Notes: generated from the letters alone by a model not told the origin. A DNA stretch of 64,000 nt from Pyropia yezoensis (GCA_009829735.1 CM020620.1:29234951-29298950); one strand, 5' to 3'. Positions 1 to 10,355 are shown, counted from the stretch's first letter. Translations and numbers: made by a program.

Positions 1-1035
1 TGCACCCGTCCCGCTGTCGGCGGACGGACCACTGGACCCGGCCGCGCTCCCGCTGCTTCCACGAGCAGCATCGGGTCCGTCAGTGCCCGCCATGTGACCA
101 CTGCTGCCGCTGGCCATACTGCCGTCGCCCACCGGCCTGGCCAGGTCAGCGCCGTGAAACAGCGGACCGGGTGGGAAGAGATTCACGGGCAGTCGACCGC
201 CCTCCAGGTCGCGGTCCGAATCCGCCCCTTCCTCCGGGGCGACAGTCTGGCGGCGCAGCTCCGCAACCTCGTCCAGGATGCCCGGCGGCGGCGGGAGGTA
301 CGCGTCCGCAGGAGACGTCATGATGTCGAGGTACTCCTCTAGCGTCAGCTCGCTGATCGTTCGCTGGCTCCTGGGGTGCGTCGTCGGCACTGGCACGGGG
401 TTTCCACCGCCAGCGTAGTCACCGACGTCGTGCGCGCGCTGGCAGCGCAGGTTCTGGCCCGCACGAGCCAATCCATCAAGGCCCCGTGTGTAGTGATGAA
501 TCCGGGACTGGACGCCAATGACGGTGGGGTCTTGCAGGCGACCCGACCCGAACAGGCTGACCCACGAGATGGCGCCGCTTGGGTTCACGCCCGACACCTG
601 GACGGACACACGAAGCTCAGGGTTGGCCGTCTCAAGGGAAGTCGACGCCGCCAAGAGCGCTGCGGCGGCCTGCACCGACGAGCGGCGTACTCGCGGAGTC
701 CCCGTGACAATGGTGAGGTACGCCGCCAGACGGATAAGGCCCGCGTCCGTCGCAGGGTTGCGCGCCACATCCGTCCGCGTGCGCCTCGGCGGAGCTCCAC
801 GTGCAGCCGCGAGCCCAGTGGGCGGCGCTCCAGCAGTGGTGGCCGGCCGCGTCGAGGGATCCGGCCGCGTCGGTGGCTCGGCTTCGGCATACGGATGCGG
901 CCTGCGCGCCAGCGGCGCGACCAGCAGGGTGGGAGGGTGCTCGGTCGACGCCGGGCGCTCGGCCGGCTGCGACGGCGGCACAGGGGGGTTCGGGGGAGGA
1001 GCTACAGGGGTAGGGGTAGGCGCTGCGGGGTTCAT
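1..1035 (-). CDS. Unknown Pro/Ala-rich protein, cut by left window edge
   Basis: A minus-strand frame begins with ATG at 1035 and stays open for 345 codons to the window edge, so the C-terminus is missing. The first ~95 residues are low complexity and rich in Pro, Ala and Arg. From about residue 100 the composition becomes that of an ordinary folded protein (alternating hydrophobic and polar residues, segments such as SGAISWVSLFGSG and TISELTLEEYLDIM), ending in a Gly/Ser-rich stretch at the edge. An open frame of this length with ordinary composition, and lacking stops where the competing frames are only fragments, supports a real gene. I do not recognise the family. The start is the first ATG after an upstream region with no similar composition. 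Function unknown. Confidence 0.55.
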   Translation of the reverse strand, partial: MNPAAPTPTPVAPPPNPPVPPSQPAERPASTEHPPTLLVAPLARRPHPYAEAEPPTRPDPSTRPATTAGAPPTGLAAARGAPPRRTRTDVARNPATDAGLIRLAAYLTIVTGTPRVRRSSVQAAAALLAASTSLETANPELRVSVQVSGVNPSGAISWVSLFGSGRLQDPTVIGVQSRIHHYTRGLDGLARAGQNLRCQRAHDVGDYAGGGNPVPVPTTHPRSQRTISELTLEEYLDIMTSPADAYLPPPPGILDEVAELRRQTVAPEEGADSDRDLEGGRLPVNLFPPGPLFHGADLARPVGDGSMASGSSGHMAGTDGPDAARGSSGSAAGSSGPSADSGTGA

Positions 1036-1620
1036 CGTAGGGTGGTGATATGTCGACGGGGAAGGGTGTACGTGAGAGAAGGTGCCAATCAGAGGGGGGA
1101 AGCTGGTCAACCGAGGACGTGGGGGAGTGGTTGGCACAGGTCAGATGTTACCGCCCCTGGACACGACCGGCAGCGAGTCTTGAACACTCACCGAGCGATG
1201 AGAAGCGCCGCTGTAGCTCCCTCCTACGCGAGCACGCCAGTGACCCAGAACCCTGGTGCCCTACACGCCCACCGTGCAACCGAAAGAAAGGCGCAAGCAA
1301 CGTACCGTGTCACGTGAGATGGCAGACACACCGACGACCCACAGATCGCGAAACGGCCCACCGCGCGCCGTAGATCTGGCACCGCAACCGCAGCCGCGGG
1401 ACGGATGATGGCGGCGGCTGCGGAATCGGCACCGCAATAACCGAGGTAAGCGCAGTGGACGGCCCAGAGGACAGGAAGAGAAAACAAAACGGTACGTGCA
1501 CGACGAGCAGCACGCCGGCGGGCCGCTGTGCTGATTCGCGATCTGTTCAATTGGTGGACGCGCGAGATCAGAGGCCAGATCGCGCGCGCGCGCGCAACGC
1601 CGCCCTGAATCCGCGCCGGG
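1036..1620. other. Upstream flank, no gene seen
   Basis: This stretch lies upstream of the minus-strand gene that starts at 1035 and runs up to the GC satellite. Open frames here are short and none has recognisable content. It may hold the promoter of that gene, but no TATA-like element could be assigned with confidence. Confidence 0.4.
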
Positions 1621-2486
1621 TTGTGGGAGGGAGGCGGTAGCAGCGCAGCAGGGGGCCCCCCCGGCGGCCGCCCGGGCGGGACCCAAAAAAGCGGCGCGGG
1701 AGCAGCCGGCCGGCGCGCTCCGCGCGAACGCGCGGGCGCGAGGGCGCGCGGGCGCGCGGGGGCGGCGGCGCCAGCCGGCGCAGCGGGGGGGGGGGGGGGC
1801 GGCCAGCAGCGCTGCAGGCGGCCCCCAGGCGGCCGCCCGGGCGGGGCCCAAAAAAGCGGCACGGGAGCAGCCGGCCGGCGCGCCTCGCGCGGACGCGCGG
1901 GCGCGCGGGCGCGCGGGGGCGGCCGCGCCAGCCGTCGCGGCGGGGGGGGGGGGGGGCGGCCAGCAGCGCCGCAGGCGGCCCCGCAGGCGGCCGCCCGGGC
2001 GGGGCCCAAAAATGCGGCGCGGGAGCAGCCGGCCGGCGCGCTCCGCGCGAACGCGCGGGCGCGAGGGCGCGCGGGCGCGCGGGGGCGGCGGCGCCAGCCG
2101 GCGCAGCGGGGGGGGGGGGGGGGCGGCCAGCAGCGCTGCAGGCGGCCCCCAGGCGGCCGCCCGGGCGGGGCCCAAAAAAGCGGCACGGGAGCAGCCGGCC
2201 GGCGCGCCTCGCGCGGACGCGCGGGCGCGCGGGCGCGCGGGGGCGGCCGCGCCAGCCGTCGCGGCGGGGGGGGGGGGGGGGCGGCCAGCAGCGCCGCAGG
2301 CGGCCCCGCAGGCGGCCGCCCGGGCGGGGCCCAAAAATGCGGCGCGGGAGCAGCCGGCCGGCGCGCCCCGCGCGGGCGCGCAGGCGCGCGGGCGCGCGGG
2401 GGCGGCCGCGCCAGCCGGCGCGGCGGGGGCGGGGGGGCCGGCAGGAGCCCCGCGGGGGGGCCCCCCCCCGGGTGGTGGATAGCATC
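1621..2486. repeat. GC-rich satellite with two-unit higher-order structure
   Basis: The motif GAGCAGCCGGCCGGCGCG recurs near 1701, 1866, 2024, 2190 and 2349. The spacings are about 165, 158, 166 and 159 bp, so the array is built from ~160 bp monomers of two alternating subtypes. One subtype carries CTCCGCGCGAAC and a CAGCCGGCGCAG block; the other carries CTCGCGCGGAC and CAGCCGTCGCGG. Each monomer also includes a run of 12-16 G and a CCCAAAAA block. The higher-order unit is thus ~324 bp, present about 2.5 times. Long open frames across it on both strands are a by-product of the lack of A/T and are not genes. Confidence 0.9.
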
Positions 2487-2892
2487 TGGCCGGCGGGCCG
2501 GCGCGGCCCGCGCGCTCTGGCGCGCGCGCGCGCCAGCCGCGCCGCTCGCTGGGAATCATCCTACGGTCAATGATTTTCATCGACTGAACCGGATGTACGG
2601 GGAGGACAGCTGGCCGTCGGCGGCGTCCCAGCGCTCTCAGTGTTACGTCCTGGCTACGTGTCAAGCTGGATGACCCGTGGCTGCCGCGTTCAGATGCCGC
2701 CACGCCATTGGTCATTAATAAACTCGCCAGGGCGAACTCCGGGCACTCAGCTACTCCATGCAATACTGCCTGTATAGCTCAGATCATGTCTATCGGTGCA
2801 CCTATAACCCATAAAAAATATAAAAAAATAGCTCTGAGCTATCCGCGGGGCCAAATCCGGGCTCGGATAGCGCAGAGGATAGCTCAGAGCTA

Positions 2893-3011
2893 TTGTGCGT
2901 CCCGTAAAAAGTGGACGTGCAGAGGTCGTGCAGTGTGGGTCTGATTGGTCCAGTGGCCGATATTTGACATGATCACGACACGTGCACGACCACTTTTAAC
3001 GGGACGCACTG
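2893..3011. mobile_element. Tc1/mariner-type MITE, copy 1 (119 bp)
   Basis: A 119 bp element has inverted ends: left end TTGTGCGTCCCGTAAAAAGT and right end (reverse complement) CAGTGCGTCCCGTTAAAAGT. It is flanked by TA on both sides (2891-2892 and 3012-3013), the target duplication typical of Tc1/mariner elements. It has no coding capacity. A second copy of the same length lies at 4363-4481. Confidence 0.85.
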
Positions 3012-3183
3012 TATCTTCTGAGCTACTATAGCCAAGTCAATCAGATGGGTCATCCCAGGAATGGGCGGCGGTGGCACAATTTCTGTTCAGAAGTGAAGAA
3101 GAAGTGGCACAAATCTGGTGAGAGTGACCAGTACAACACTCGCAACTGCAAAGCCCGCCTGTCCCTCCGTCCAACCCATGGCA

Positions 3184-3672
3184 CTACCCGCCGTCTTCGT
3201 TGTACCGCACGGCACGGAGGACGGCTAAAAAAGCTTGTCGTTGAGCCTCCACCGACACGCGGGAGTGGTCGTCGAGATCTCGAAAAGATCGACCAGTGCC
3301 CAGACGCCGTAGCGAGTTCAGAATCTTGACGTGGAAGGGATGGCCACGCCTGCCTGTGCAGTCGGTCCGCTGCAGCAGCGTCGGGTCCACGAGGGGTAGC
3401 TAGCGCTCCAGGACATGGTACAGCCGGAGAGGAACTCGGAACACTCCGCGAAAGTGGGAGGAGGTCTACCTCGGAGAGGATGACAGGTAGTCGGCAAACC
3501 AGGAACACGCACCTCGGTGTATGTTCGAAGCCGACCCTACCTGCCGCCCGCCCCACGCTGCTGGTACTGGCTCGAGCACAGGCCCGCCGGCCGTTGCAGC
3601 AGCTAAGCATACTTCGATAACAGCCTCCTCCTCGTCATCGTCGCTCAACAGGTGCGTAAATAGGTCGTCCAT
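3184..3672 (-). pseudogene. PIF/Harbinger-like transposase fragment
   Basis: The minus strand encodes an acidic N-terminus (MDDLFTHLLSDDDEEEAVIE) from 3672, then shifts frame near 3500 and has an in-frame TAG near 3408. It continues as VDPTLLQRTDCTGRRGHP and a helical segment with LRRLGTGRSFRDLDD until a stop at 3184. The layout (acidic start, a basic stretch, DPTLLQR-D-TGR-GH, then an L-x-x-LG-x-G-x-SFxxLD helix) recalls the N-terminal half of PIF/Harbinger-type transposases. The catalytic DDE part is absent. It is therefore a dead, truncated copy. The family assignment is from memory of such proteins and is moderate. Confidence 0.5.
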
Positions 3673-3936
3673 TGGAAAAAAAACGGGGGGGGGGCGGGGG
3701 GAGGGAAGGTCGGAGGGTGAGACGGGTCACGCAATGACAGGCAGGGAGGGATGTCGGCAGCGATTCACGAGCGCGTGGGTTGTCTCGCCACTCCTCAAAC
3801 CCTTCAGACTTAGCAAATTCAATAGAATTCCACATCATGTGGCTCTCATTTCGACATGCAAGTCTGCTGAAGAATCCAGGATGGCTCAGGACCGATAGAC
3901 ATGCTCGGAGCTATCGCTATAAAAAGTAGCTTAATA

Positions 3937-4165
3937 CAGTGCGACCCCTCACTTGGCCGCCCCGCAGTTGTGCCGATCGGCACAACTGAGGGGGGGGTAC
4001 GCGTGAAGTGGCCCGGCCGGGCGGCTCATATTCGGGCGATTGACGGGCGCTGATTGGCTCATACCGTCCAGATCGCTGAAATCCGAACATCCCAGGACAA
4101 CTGTCGGACACTGGAAGGGGGGCCACCTCCTTGGTCTACGCCAGGGCAAGTGAGGGGTCGCACTG
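3937..4165. mobile_element. Tc1/mariner-type MITE, second family (229 bp)
   Basis: The ends are inverted copies of CAGTGCGACCCCTCACTTG (19 bp exact) and the element is flanked by TA at 3935-3936 and 4166-4167. The inside is non-coding, with several short palindromes. It shares only the CAGTGCG start with the 119 bp MITEs, so it is a different family, probably moved by a related transposase. Confidence 0.85.
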
Positions 4166-4167
4166 TA

Positions 4168-4345
4168 AGTATGGGTTTTAGTTCCACCGATAGACATGCT
4201 CTGAGCTATCCTCTGAGCTACATTTGGCTCAGCGGATATCTCAGAGCTATTCTATATGGGTTTTAGGTGCACCGATAGACATGCTCTGAGCTAAAAACCC
4301 ATATAGTATGGGTTTTACGTCACACCGATAGATATGCTCTGGGGC
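4168..4345. repeat. Dispersed 'TATGGGTTTTA...GATAGACATGCTCTGAGCTA' repeats
   Basis: A ~40 bp unit starting TATGGGTTTTAGGTGCACCG and continuing GATAGACATGCTCTGAGCTA appears three times in the forward direction (near 4169, 4253 and 4308). It appears once reversed near 2773-2812, and a partial copy lies near 3892. Between copies the sequence AGCTCTGAGCTAT and its complement recur, giving many small palindromes. These look like ends of another non-autonomous element into which the 229 bp MITE inserted. Confidence 0.6.
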
Positions 4346-4362
4346 TGCCTCCTCGCATTTTA

Positions 4363-4481
4363 TTGTGCGTCCCGTAAAAAGTGGACGTGCACGGGTCGTG
4401 CAGTGTGGGTTTGATTGACCCAGTGGCCGATATTTGACATGATCACGACGCGAGCACTTCCACTTTTTACGGGGCGCACTT
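4363..4481. mobile_element. Tc1/mariner-type MITE, copy 2 (119 bp)
   Basis: Same length and near-identical sequence as the element at 2893-3011. The left end is TTGTGCGTCCCGTAAAAAGT, the right end (reverse complement) AAGTGCGCCCCGTAAAAAGT, and TA flanks it at 4361-4362 and 4482-4483. The middle shares the GCAGTGTGGGT and GGCCGATATTTGACATGATC blocks with copy 1. Confidence 0.85.
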
Positions 4482-4489
4482 TACTGCAG

Positions 4490-4672
4490 CAACGGCAAGA
4501 AGCTGAGAGGTGCCGAGGAGTGCCAAGAAGTGGCGAGAAGCCACGAGGAGCGCCGAGAGGTGCCGAGAAGTGACGAGAAGTGTCGAGAAGAGCCGAGAAG
4601 TGGTGAGAAGCTGAGAGGTGCTGAGAAGTGCCGAGAGGTGCCGAGAAGAGCCGAGAAGTGGCAGCGCTTGGC
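4490..4672. repeat. Minisatellite of ~10-11 bp units (GCCGAGAAGTG)
   Basis: About sixteen imperfect units of GCCGAGAAGTG / GCTGAGAGGTG follow one another. The array starts directly beside the right end of the 119 bp MITE. Short open frames across it only reflect the repeat. Confidence 0.85.
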
Positions 4673-5569
4673 AAGCGGTGAGCACGGTGGAGGTCGACGA
4701 CGAAGACACTCACTTTCATCGTTTGAGCCCCTCTTCATGAATTCACTGAGCACACTCGCGCCCAATCCATTACAGCGTAGCACGTACTTCGTCAATGTAA
4801 ATACTCTCGTTCTAGCACTACTTCACGCTGGCCTCTCCTTCCGCGGCCCTCGCAGCGTTCTCTTTGTCCTTTGTCTCTACACCAGGGTTGATATATTTTG
4901 CGAAAGCATCCATCGTTATTAAAAACATGCGATAATTATTGAAAGCTTTTCTGATAGTTATCGCCCAGGAGCCACGTGTTAGGATGACAGCAATGACTTA
5001 ACCACGTCGTGCCCAACACGAGCCGCCTGACGAGCTGCGGACACGGCTTTCGGAAAGGGCGTAGAGCCTAAATTGGGCCGCGTAGTACACAGGCGGCGGA
5101 GAACGTGCCGCGTGGGGCGGCGGCACCCGCCGTGTACAGTACGCCGCGGAGGATGTGAAGTCCTAGCTAGTCGGCGTACGTAGCTCCTATCGTCCTCGTG
5201 GTGTGGGTCTGGATCTTGGCTGGGCACGCTGCCGTACTGTATCGCGGCTACGTATACAGTTCCGAAGACGACGACAGGGTGCGGCACTGCCGCGTGATCA
5301 GGCGGTCCGGTCTGGTCTGATGGGCCTCCGAGCCGACACGTGGCGGAACACGTGGACGTCTGATAATCATTATCGTTCCGGTTCTCCTGAACGTTATTCT
5401 TTTCTGATAATTTATTCGATAATTTTGACGCAATAATTATCGCCTCTCAACCCTGGTCTACACCGGCTTCCGCTCGCGCTCAGGTGTTTCTGTTTGCCTC
5501 TCGCATCTGCCGAAGCCCCTCTCCTTCATCCACCCTCTCATCGTTCTCCCTCCCCCGCATCCTACTTGA
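4673..5569. other. AT-richer spacer, no gene seen
   Basis: This spacer is less GC-rich than its surroundings, with ATAATTATTG/CAATAATTATC motifs near 4930 and 5435 that are nearly inverted copies of each other. No open frame has a recognisable product. It may be the remains of another non-autonomous element, but clear ends were not found. Confidence 0.35.
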
Positions 5570-6511
5570 TTGTTGTCTTCTTTTGTTGGTGGGGGACGGT
5601 TGCCATGGACCTCGTTGGCACCACCGCCCGACGGACGGGCAGCCGCGGCGGGCGTGACCAATTTTCCTGGTCGACTGTCGCGGCTGCCGACGCGGCCGAC
5701 CGCTCCCACTGGCCGCGTCGGTCAAGGCGCCGCCGCGGCGGCGGGGCGACGCGGCCGACGCGGACCCCAGCTGGTACACCCGCCCGCCACCAGCACCGGG
5801 GACGGCGGCGGCGGCCGGCCCCGCAGGGGAGGGGGGGAAGGGGGGAGGGGATGCCCCGGAATAGCCCCCGCAGCGGAGACGGTGGTGCCAGCGCCGGCGG
5901 CAACGACGGCAGGTGCAGAGGCGGTGACCGCCGCTGCCGCTGCCGGCCATGACGCGGCGGCGGCCGAGATGGTGGCCGTCCGGGCGGCCGAGGCGGCCAT
6001 GGTCGCGGCCGCCCTCAGGGGGGAGACCCCCGCCGACGCTGCAGCGGCGGGGGTGGTGGCCGCAGAGCGCGCGCGCGAGGAGGCAGCGGCGGCGGCAACG
6101 GCGGCCGCGGCCAAAGCAGCGGCCGCCCCGGTGGGGGAGGTGGTGGGAGGCGGCAATGGCGGCGGCCGGGGCGCTAGGGGAGGGGGCGGCGGCGGCGCAC
6201 CCGCCGCGGCCCGACGACCCCCCGCGGACTCGACGGCAGTGGCGGCGGCCGCGGCGGCCACGGCGTCTGAGAGCCATCGTCGTGAGGAAATGCGGCGTCG
6301 AAAGGAGCAGCGCGCGGCGGTGCGTGCCGCGCGTGCCGACCGCCGCGCGCGGCCGGTGGCGGCGGCGTCGGGCGGGCCTGCGGTCGACGGTCCCACCTCG
6401 CGGGGGGGGGCTGCGTCTCTCGAGGCACCCGCGGGTGCCTCTTATGACGCCGCCCCATTGCTGCCGCGTAGCCGGCGCCGCAGCCGCTGGGATGATGGCC
6501 CGGTAGCGTAA
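5570..6511 (+). CDS. Possible Ala-rich basic protein (tentative)
   Basis: A plus-strand frame runs to a stop at 6511. It contains a long Ala-rich helical region followed by a charged segment (HRREEMRRRKEQRAAVRAAR), and ends with RSRRRSRWDDGPVA. The charged end is more protein-like than the Arg/Pro strings of the other frames. A different plus frame offers a better start (GCCATGGACC, ATG at 5605), so an intron or an assembly indel between the two is possible. In DNA this GC-rich open frames arise by chance on both strands (the minus strand is also open here). Family unknown; low confidence. Confidence 0.25.
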   Translation: MLSSFVGGGRLPWTSLAPPPDGRAAAAGVTNFPGRLSRLPTRPTAPTGRVGQGAAAAAGRRGRRGPQLVHPPATSTGDGGGGRPRRGGGEGGRGCPGIAPAAETVVPAPAATTAGAEAVTAAAAAGHDAAAAEMVAVRAAEAAMVAAALRGETPADAAAAGVVAAERAREEAAAAATAAAAKAAAAPVGEVVGGGNGGGRGARGGGGGGAPAAARRPPADSTAVAAAAAATASESHRREEMRRRKEQRAAVRAARADRRARPVAAASGGPAVDGPTSRGGAASLEAPAGASYDAAPLLPRSRRRSRWDDGPVA

Positions 6512-8338
6512 AATTGGGGTGGCGGAGAGAGGGACGGAGAGGAAAGGCACACGCACGTGACGGCGGGGCGGTTGGAGCGGGCGGTGGTGGCGGCCGACGG
6601 GGGCTTGGCGGCCTGTGTCGTGCAGGTGGAGGGGTGATCGAGACGAGCGGGGGACGGGGGGGGCGGGAGGGTTGCGGGGTTGCCGATTGGGGGGTGCCGT
6701 GTACGTGTGGCTGTGTGCGTTGTGGGGGGTGCATTCCCGACGCTACGGGAACTGCGAGGCGGTCACGGTGTCTGGCGTAGCCGGTCAGATCGTGGGCGAC
6801 TGTCATGGCTTGGTGCCATGCTCGCTCTGAGCTTGAGGCTCTGCGTGCCTGGCACCCCTGATGGGGCGAGCTGCCCTTCCCCTCCACCGGACCACTTGGT
6901 GGCGGGCCGCTATGGGCAACGGCGACGGTGGCTGCGGCGTTTTACCCAACCTTACATAGTGGTGCCGACGGCGGCGATGGTGTGGTACGGCGGTGATGGC
7001 GCCGACGGAAGTGGAGGTGCCGATGACGGCGCGAGGGTGCGGACGGTGGTGGAGGTGCCGCCGGCGGTGGTGGTTGCACCGGGCTCGGCGACGTCGCAGG
7101 TCAATCGAAGTGCCGACTTGGCACCGCATCACTGCAGCGGACCACGGGGTGGGCGGGGTGGACGTCGGTGGTGGGGCGGCGGCGGGAGCATAGTGGCCAG
7201 GGGGCGGTCGCCGTCGGCCGGCGGGCCCGCGGGGCGGACCGGTCCCCCTTTCCACCGTCTCCGCCCACGGGCGGGCGGGGTGACGGCCCTGCCGAATCTT
7301 GTTCCCGTCGCGGCTTTACCGCGGCGCCCCAGAGGTTTTCCAACTCAGATTGGGGAGGGCGACCTTGCCGCCCGTTGGGCGAGAGGGACGTCTGGGCGCC
7401 GCATCGTATGTGTGGGGCAGCCCCCTCCTCTCTCCCTCCCTCCCTCTCTTTCTTTTCTGCTCTCTCTCTCCACAGCAGAGCGAGGGGGTTGGCCACCCCC
7501 GTCGCGGTGTGGTGGGTGGGTGGGGGCTCTCCCGTTGGCAATGGGGGGGAGGGCGGGGGGGGGGGGAGCGCCGAGTCGACAGGGACCGCTGGCCCGCGGC
7601 TGGCGTTGCGGTTGCCGCGGGTGGCGAGCGTCGGGGCGGCCGACGTCGGGGGGGGGCGGGCGGGGGGAGGGAAGGGTGGGAGACGCTCGCCCTCCCTCAT
7701 CCCCCCCCTCCCCCCCCCCCCCCACGCGACGCGACAACGGGTGGTGGTGGTACGCGGAGAGGGGGTGTGCTCTGCCGCGGCGTCAAGGTGTAGGGGGGGG
7801 CGGGGGGGGGGGGGGGGGGGGGGGAGGTGGGGCGAGAGTCCAGAGCGGCGGCTGATCCGTCACGCCGGCGCCGCCTAGCCGAGGACGGGCCTGCGTCTCG
7901 GTGGCCGCGGCCCGCCCGCCGCTGCTGCTGCCGCTGCGGGTGTCCCGTCGCCGCCGCGTCGTGCTCGCCGCTCCGAGTAGTGTCGTCAAGGGACGTGGCG
8001 GGCGAGAGCGGCGGCCTCGCTCTTACCCCCCCCTCACCCACTGCCCACCTCAGACACCACCCAATCCGCCATCCCCCACCGTCCATCCCGCTCTACCCCC
8101 CACCGCCTATCCTCTGCCCACTCTACCCCCTACCCCTCGTCCCCTTCCACCCCTCATCCCCCGCTCCCCCCCCCCCCTTCCCGTTATCCTACCCTTTGCA
8201 CTCTCCCATGGTTGGCGCGGTGCGGCGTTTGTTCCTCCGCACCCCCCCCGACCCGGTGTTGCCCACCGGCGGTCGCGCCGTCCCCCCCCCGCCCCCCCCG
8301 CCGGTGGCGGCGGTAGCGGCGGCGGCGGCGGCAGCACC
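6512..8338. other. GC low-complexity stretch, no supported gene
   Basis: Several overlapping open frames on both strands are rich in Gly, Pro and Arg and none has recognisable domains. A strong pyrimidine tract ending in CACAG near 7430-7475 looks like a splice acceptor on the plus strand, but no matching exons could be joined. Homopolymers (G runs near 7795-7825, C runs near 7706 and 8168) make the assembled frame unreliable. Confidence 0.4.
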
Positions 8339-10355
8339 ATGCCGAGGTCGCCGCCCAAGCGGCACCTCCGCGCGACCCCCGGTGGGGGGCTGCCGCTGGT
8401 GCCACGACGGGCGTTCGCGGCTGCGACTGGCGGCGCCGCCCCCCCGCGATGGTGGGTGGTGCTGATGCTGGTGGTGGTGGTGGCGGCGCTGCTGGGCGGC
8501 TCCGCCCTCAACGTGTCGTACGTGGTGTTGCTGCTGCAGCAGGCATCGGCTGACGTGGCAGCCGGGGAGAAGGAGGGGGGGGGCGGCGCCGCCGGCGCTC
8601 TAGACGGGGGACCCGGGGGGGGGGGGGGGGGGGGGGGGGGGACGCCGCCCCTACCGGTCATCGGGGGGTGCTGGGCGCGAGCGTTGCGGACAGCCTCACC
8701 GACGTGCTGTCACCGGCGGGGGGGGCGGCGGCGGCTGCCACCGCCGCGGCCACCGACGCGGCACAACCCCGCGGGGCGGTATGCGGGGAGGCCGACGACG
8801 ACAGCGGCGACCACCCGGCCGGGGATTCCTACGGCGGGCGTGCCAAAGAACGGACCCTCGGCGGCACAGCAGAGGCGGGGGTGGCTGCGCCAACGCCCCT
8901 GCCGCCCCGCGTGGCGCCCACCGGGCGGCACCTGTACATGTCCAAGTCGGGCGAGTCGGTGACGGTCATGGATAACCTGTGCGTCGCGGCCAATGGCAGC
9001 AGCTACACCCTCCGGCAGCCGCTGTCGTGTGGGTGGACGTTTGGCCAGTCGGGCGCCCTGCGCATGCCGGCGGTGGCAGACTGTGTCAAAAAGGAGGACG
9101 ACTCGTTTCGGTACATGAAGCTCCCGCCGCCCGTCGTGGTGAGCCGCCTCGACGAGGCGGTCGCGTCAGCGTTGCTGCATCGGGTGAACCTGGGCGGCGA
9201 GACGCTCTTCCTCACCCTCGCGCAGGCGGCCACCAACCTGGCCCACTACACAGGCTCCATGGCCCACATGTATCACGTCCTCCGCAACGCGGGGCACTAT
9301 GGTCTGACGAGCACCCCCACCCGCATTGTGATTGCGGTGGAGGGGATCACGTCGCCGTCGTTCAAAGACCCCCACGGCTTCCACTCTATCCTGCTGCGTG
9401 CCGCCGCTGGGGGCGGGCCCATCCACCACGTGAATGTGGGGCCTGCCTTCCCACTGCGAGAGGAGCCGCCGGCAGGGGACCCTGCCCTCGGGGGCGTCCC
9501 CGGCGGCGGGCCCGTCGTGACGGTCGTGCTCAACAACGCAGTGGTCAGCGCGCTGGTGCGGCCCGTCGACTCGGCGCTGTGCATGCGGCGGGTGGTGATA
9601 CCCAACTTTCCCCGCGGCCGGTGGTTCATCCCCGCGTCGGACTTGCCCGTGCCGTCGGGGCTGCTGCCGCCGCACGGGGCGCCCCCAGAGGTGGTGCAGC
9701 AGGCGGTTGCGGACGCGGCGCTGTGGCGGCGGCAGCAGATGGAGGCGGAGGGTGATGCACCCGCCGATGCCACCCCCTGGAGGGCAGCCGTGTTTGCGGC
9801 GCTGGTACCGCCGCTGACCGGGGGGCGGCCGGTTATGGCGCGCCGGCTCACGTACCTCGTCCGCGCCCGCAGGCGCGCGTTTGATGAGCCTTCCGAGGCG
9901 CGTGTGCAGGAACTGTTTCGGCGGGTGGCGACGCGGCACCGGCTCGTTCTGGATGTGGTCAACTTTGGGAACGTGTCCTTCAGCGAGCAGCTCCGATCGG
10001 TTGTGCACTCGGCGGTGCTGGTAGGCATCCACGGGGCCAACCTGGTCAACACGCTGTACGCGCCAAGGGGGGCCCATCTGATTGAGATATTCCCTCGCAA
10101 GTTCTCGCATAACATGTACGTGCGGGGGGGCGACGCGGGCCTCGGCTACACAGCGATGGCGCTGGAGGAGCCAGGACAGACCGACTACAAGGGCCTGTCC
10201 GCGTTGGAAGCATTCCAACGTGCATGAGCAAGGATCCCGATTGCAAGCTATGGTACCGCGCCGACGCGCGTGCGCTGGAGCTGTCCAAGCGGGACGCGGC
10301 GGTGTTGGAAGCGGCGCTCAATGAGGCGGTGGCTCAGGCGCGTCTGCCCCCGTAG
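8339..10355 (+). CDS. GT61-like glycosyltransferase, type II membrane protein (frame broken twice)
   Basis: The likely start is ATG at 8339 (ACCATGCCG). The first part has a basic N-terminus and one membrane span (WWVVLMLVVVVAALLGG), as in Golgi type II glycosyltransferases. After a run of 27 G (8615-8641) the protein continues in the next frame as a ~500-residue luminal domain. This ends with LVGIHGANLVNTLYAPRG and AHLIEIFPRKFSHNMY, the GxHGAxLxN...P...EIxP signature of GT61 (DUF563) enzymes such as EOGT or plant xylosyltransferases. A stop at 10225-10227 cuts that frame, but another frame goes on with CMSKDPDCKLWYRADARALE to a stop at 10353-10355, which looks like the true C-terminus. Either the assembly has two small indels or this is a young pseudogene. 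Donor sugar and acceptor cannot be told from sequence. Confidence 0.7.
8615..8641 (+). repeat. G27 homopolymer inside coding sequence
   Basis: Twenty-seven consecutive G separate the membrane-anchor frame from the catalytic frame of the GT61-like gene. A tract one base longer or two shorter would put both parts in one frame. Homopolymers of this length are prone to polymerase slippage and to sequencing error. Confidence 0.95.

Noticed and set aside
1224-2763. Very long open frames (up to 500 codons) on both strands across the GC satellite
   Set aside because: They translate the tandem repeat in several frames (PPPP, RARA, GGGG patterns) and exist only because stops need A/T.
7430-7475. Strong splice acceptor-like pyrimidine tract on the plus strand
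   Set aside because: No upstream or downstream exon with believable content could be joined to it, so I did not build a gene around it.
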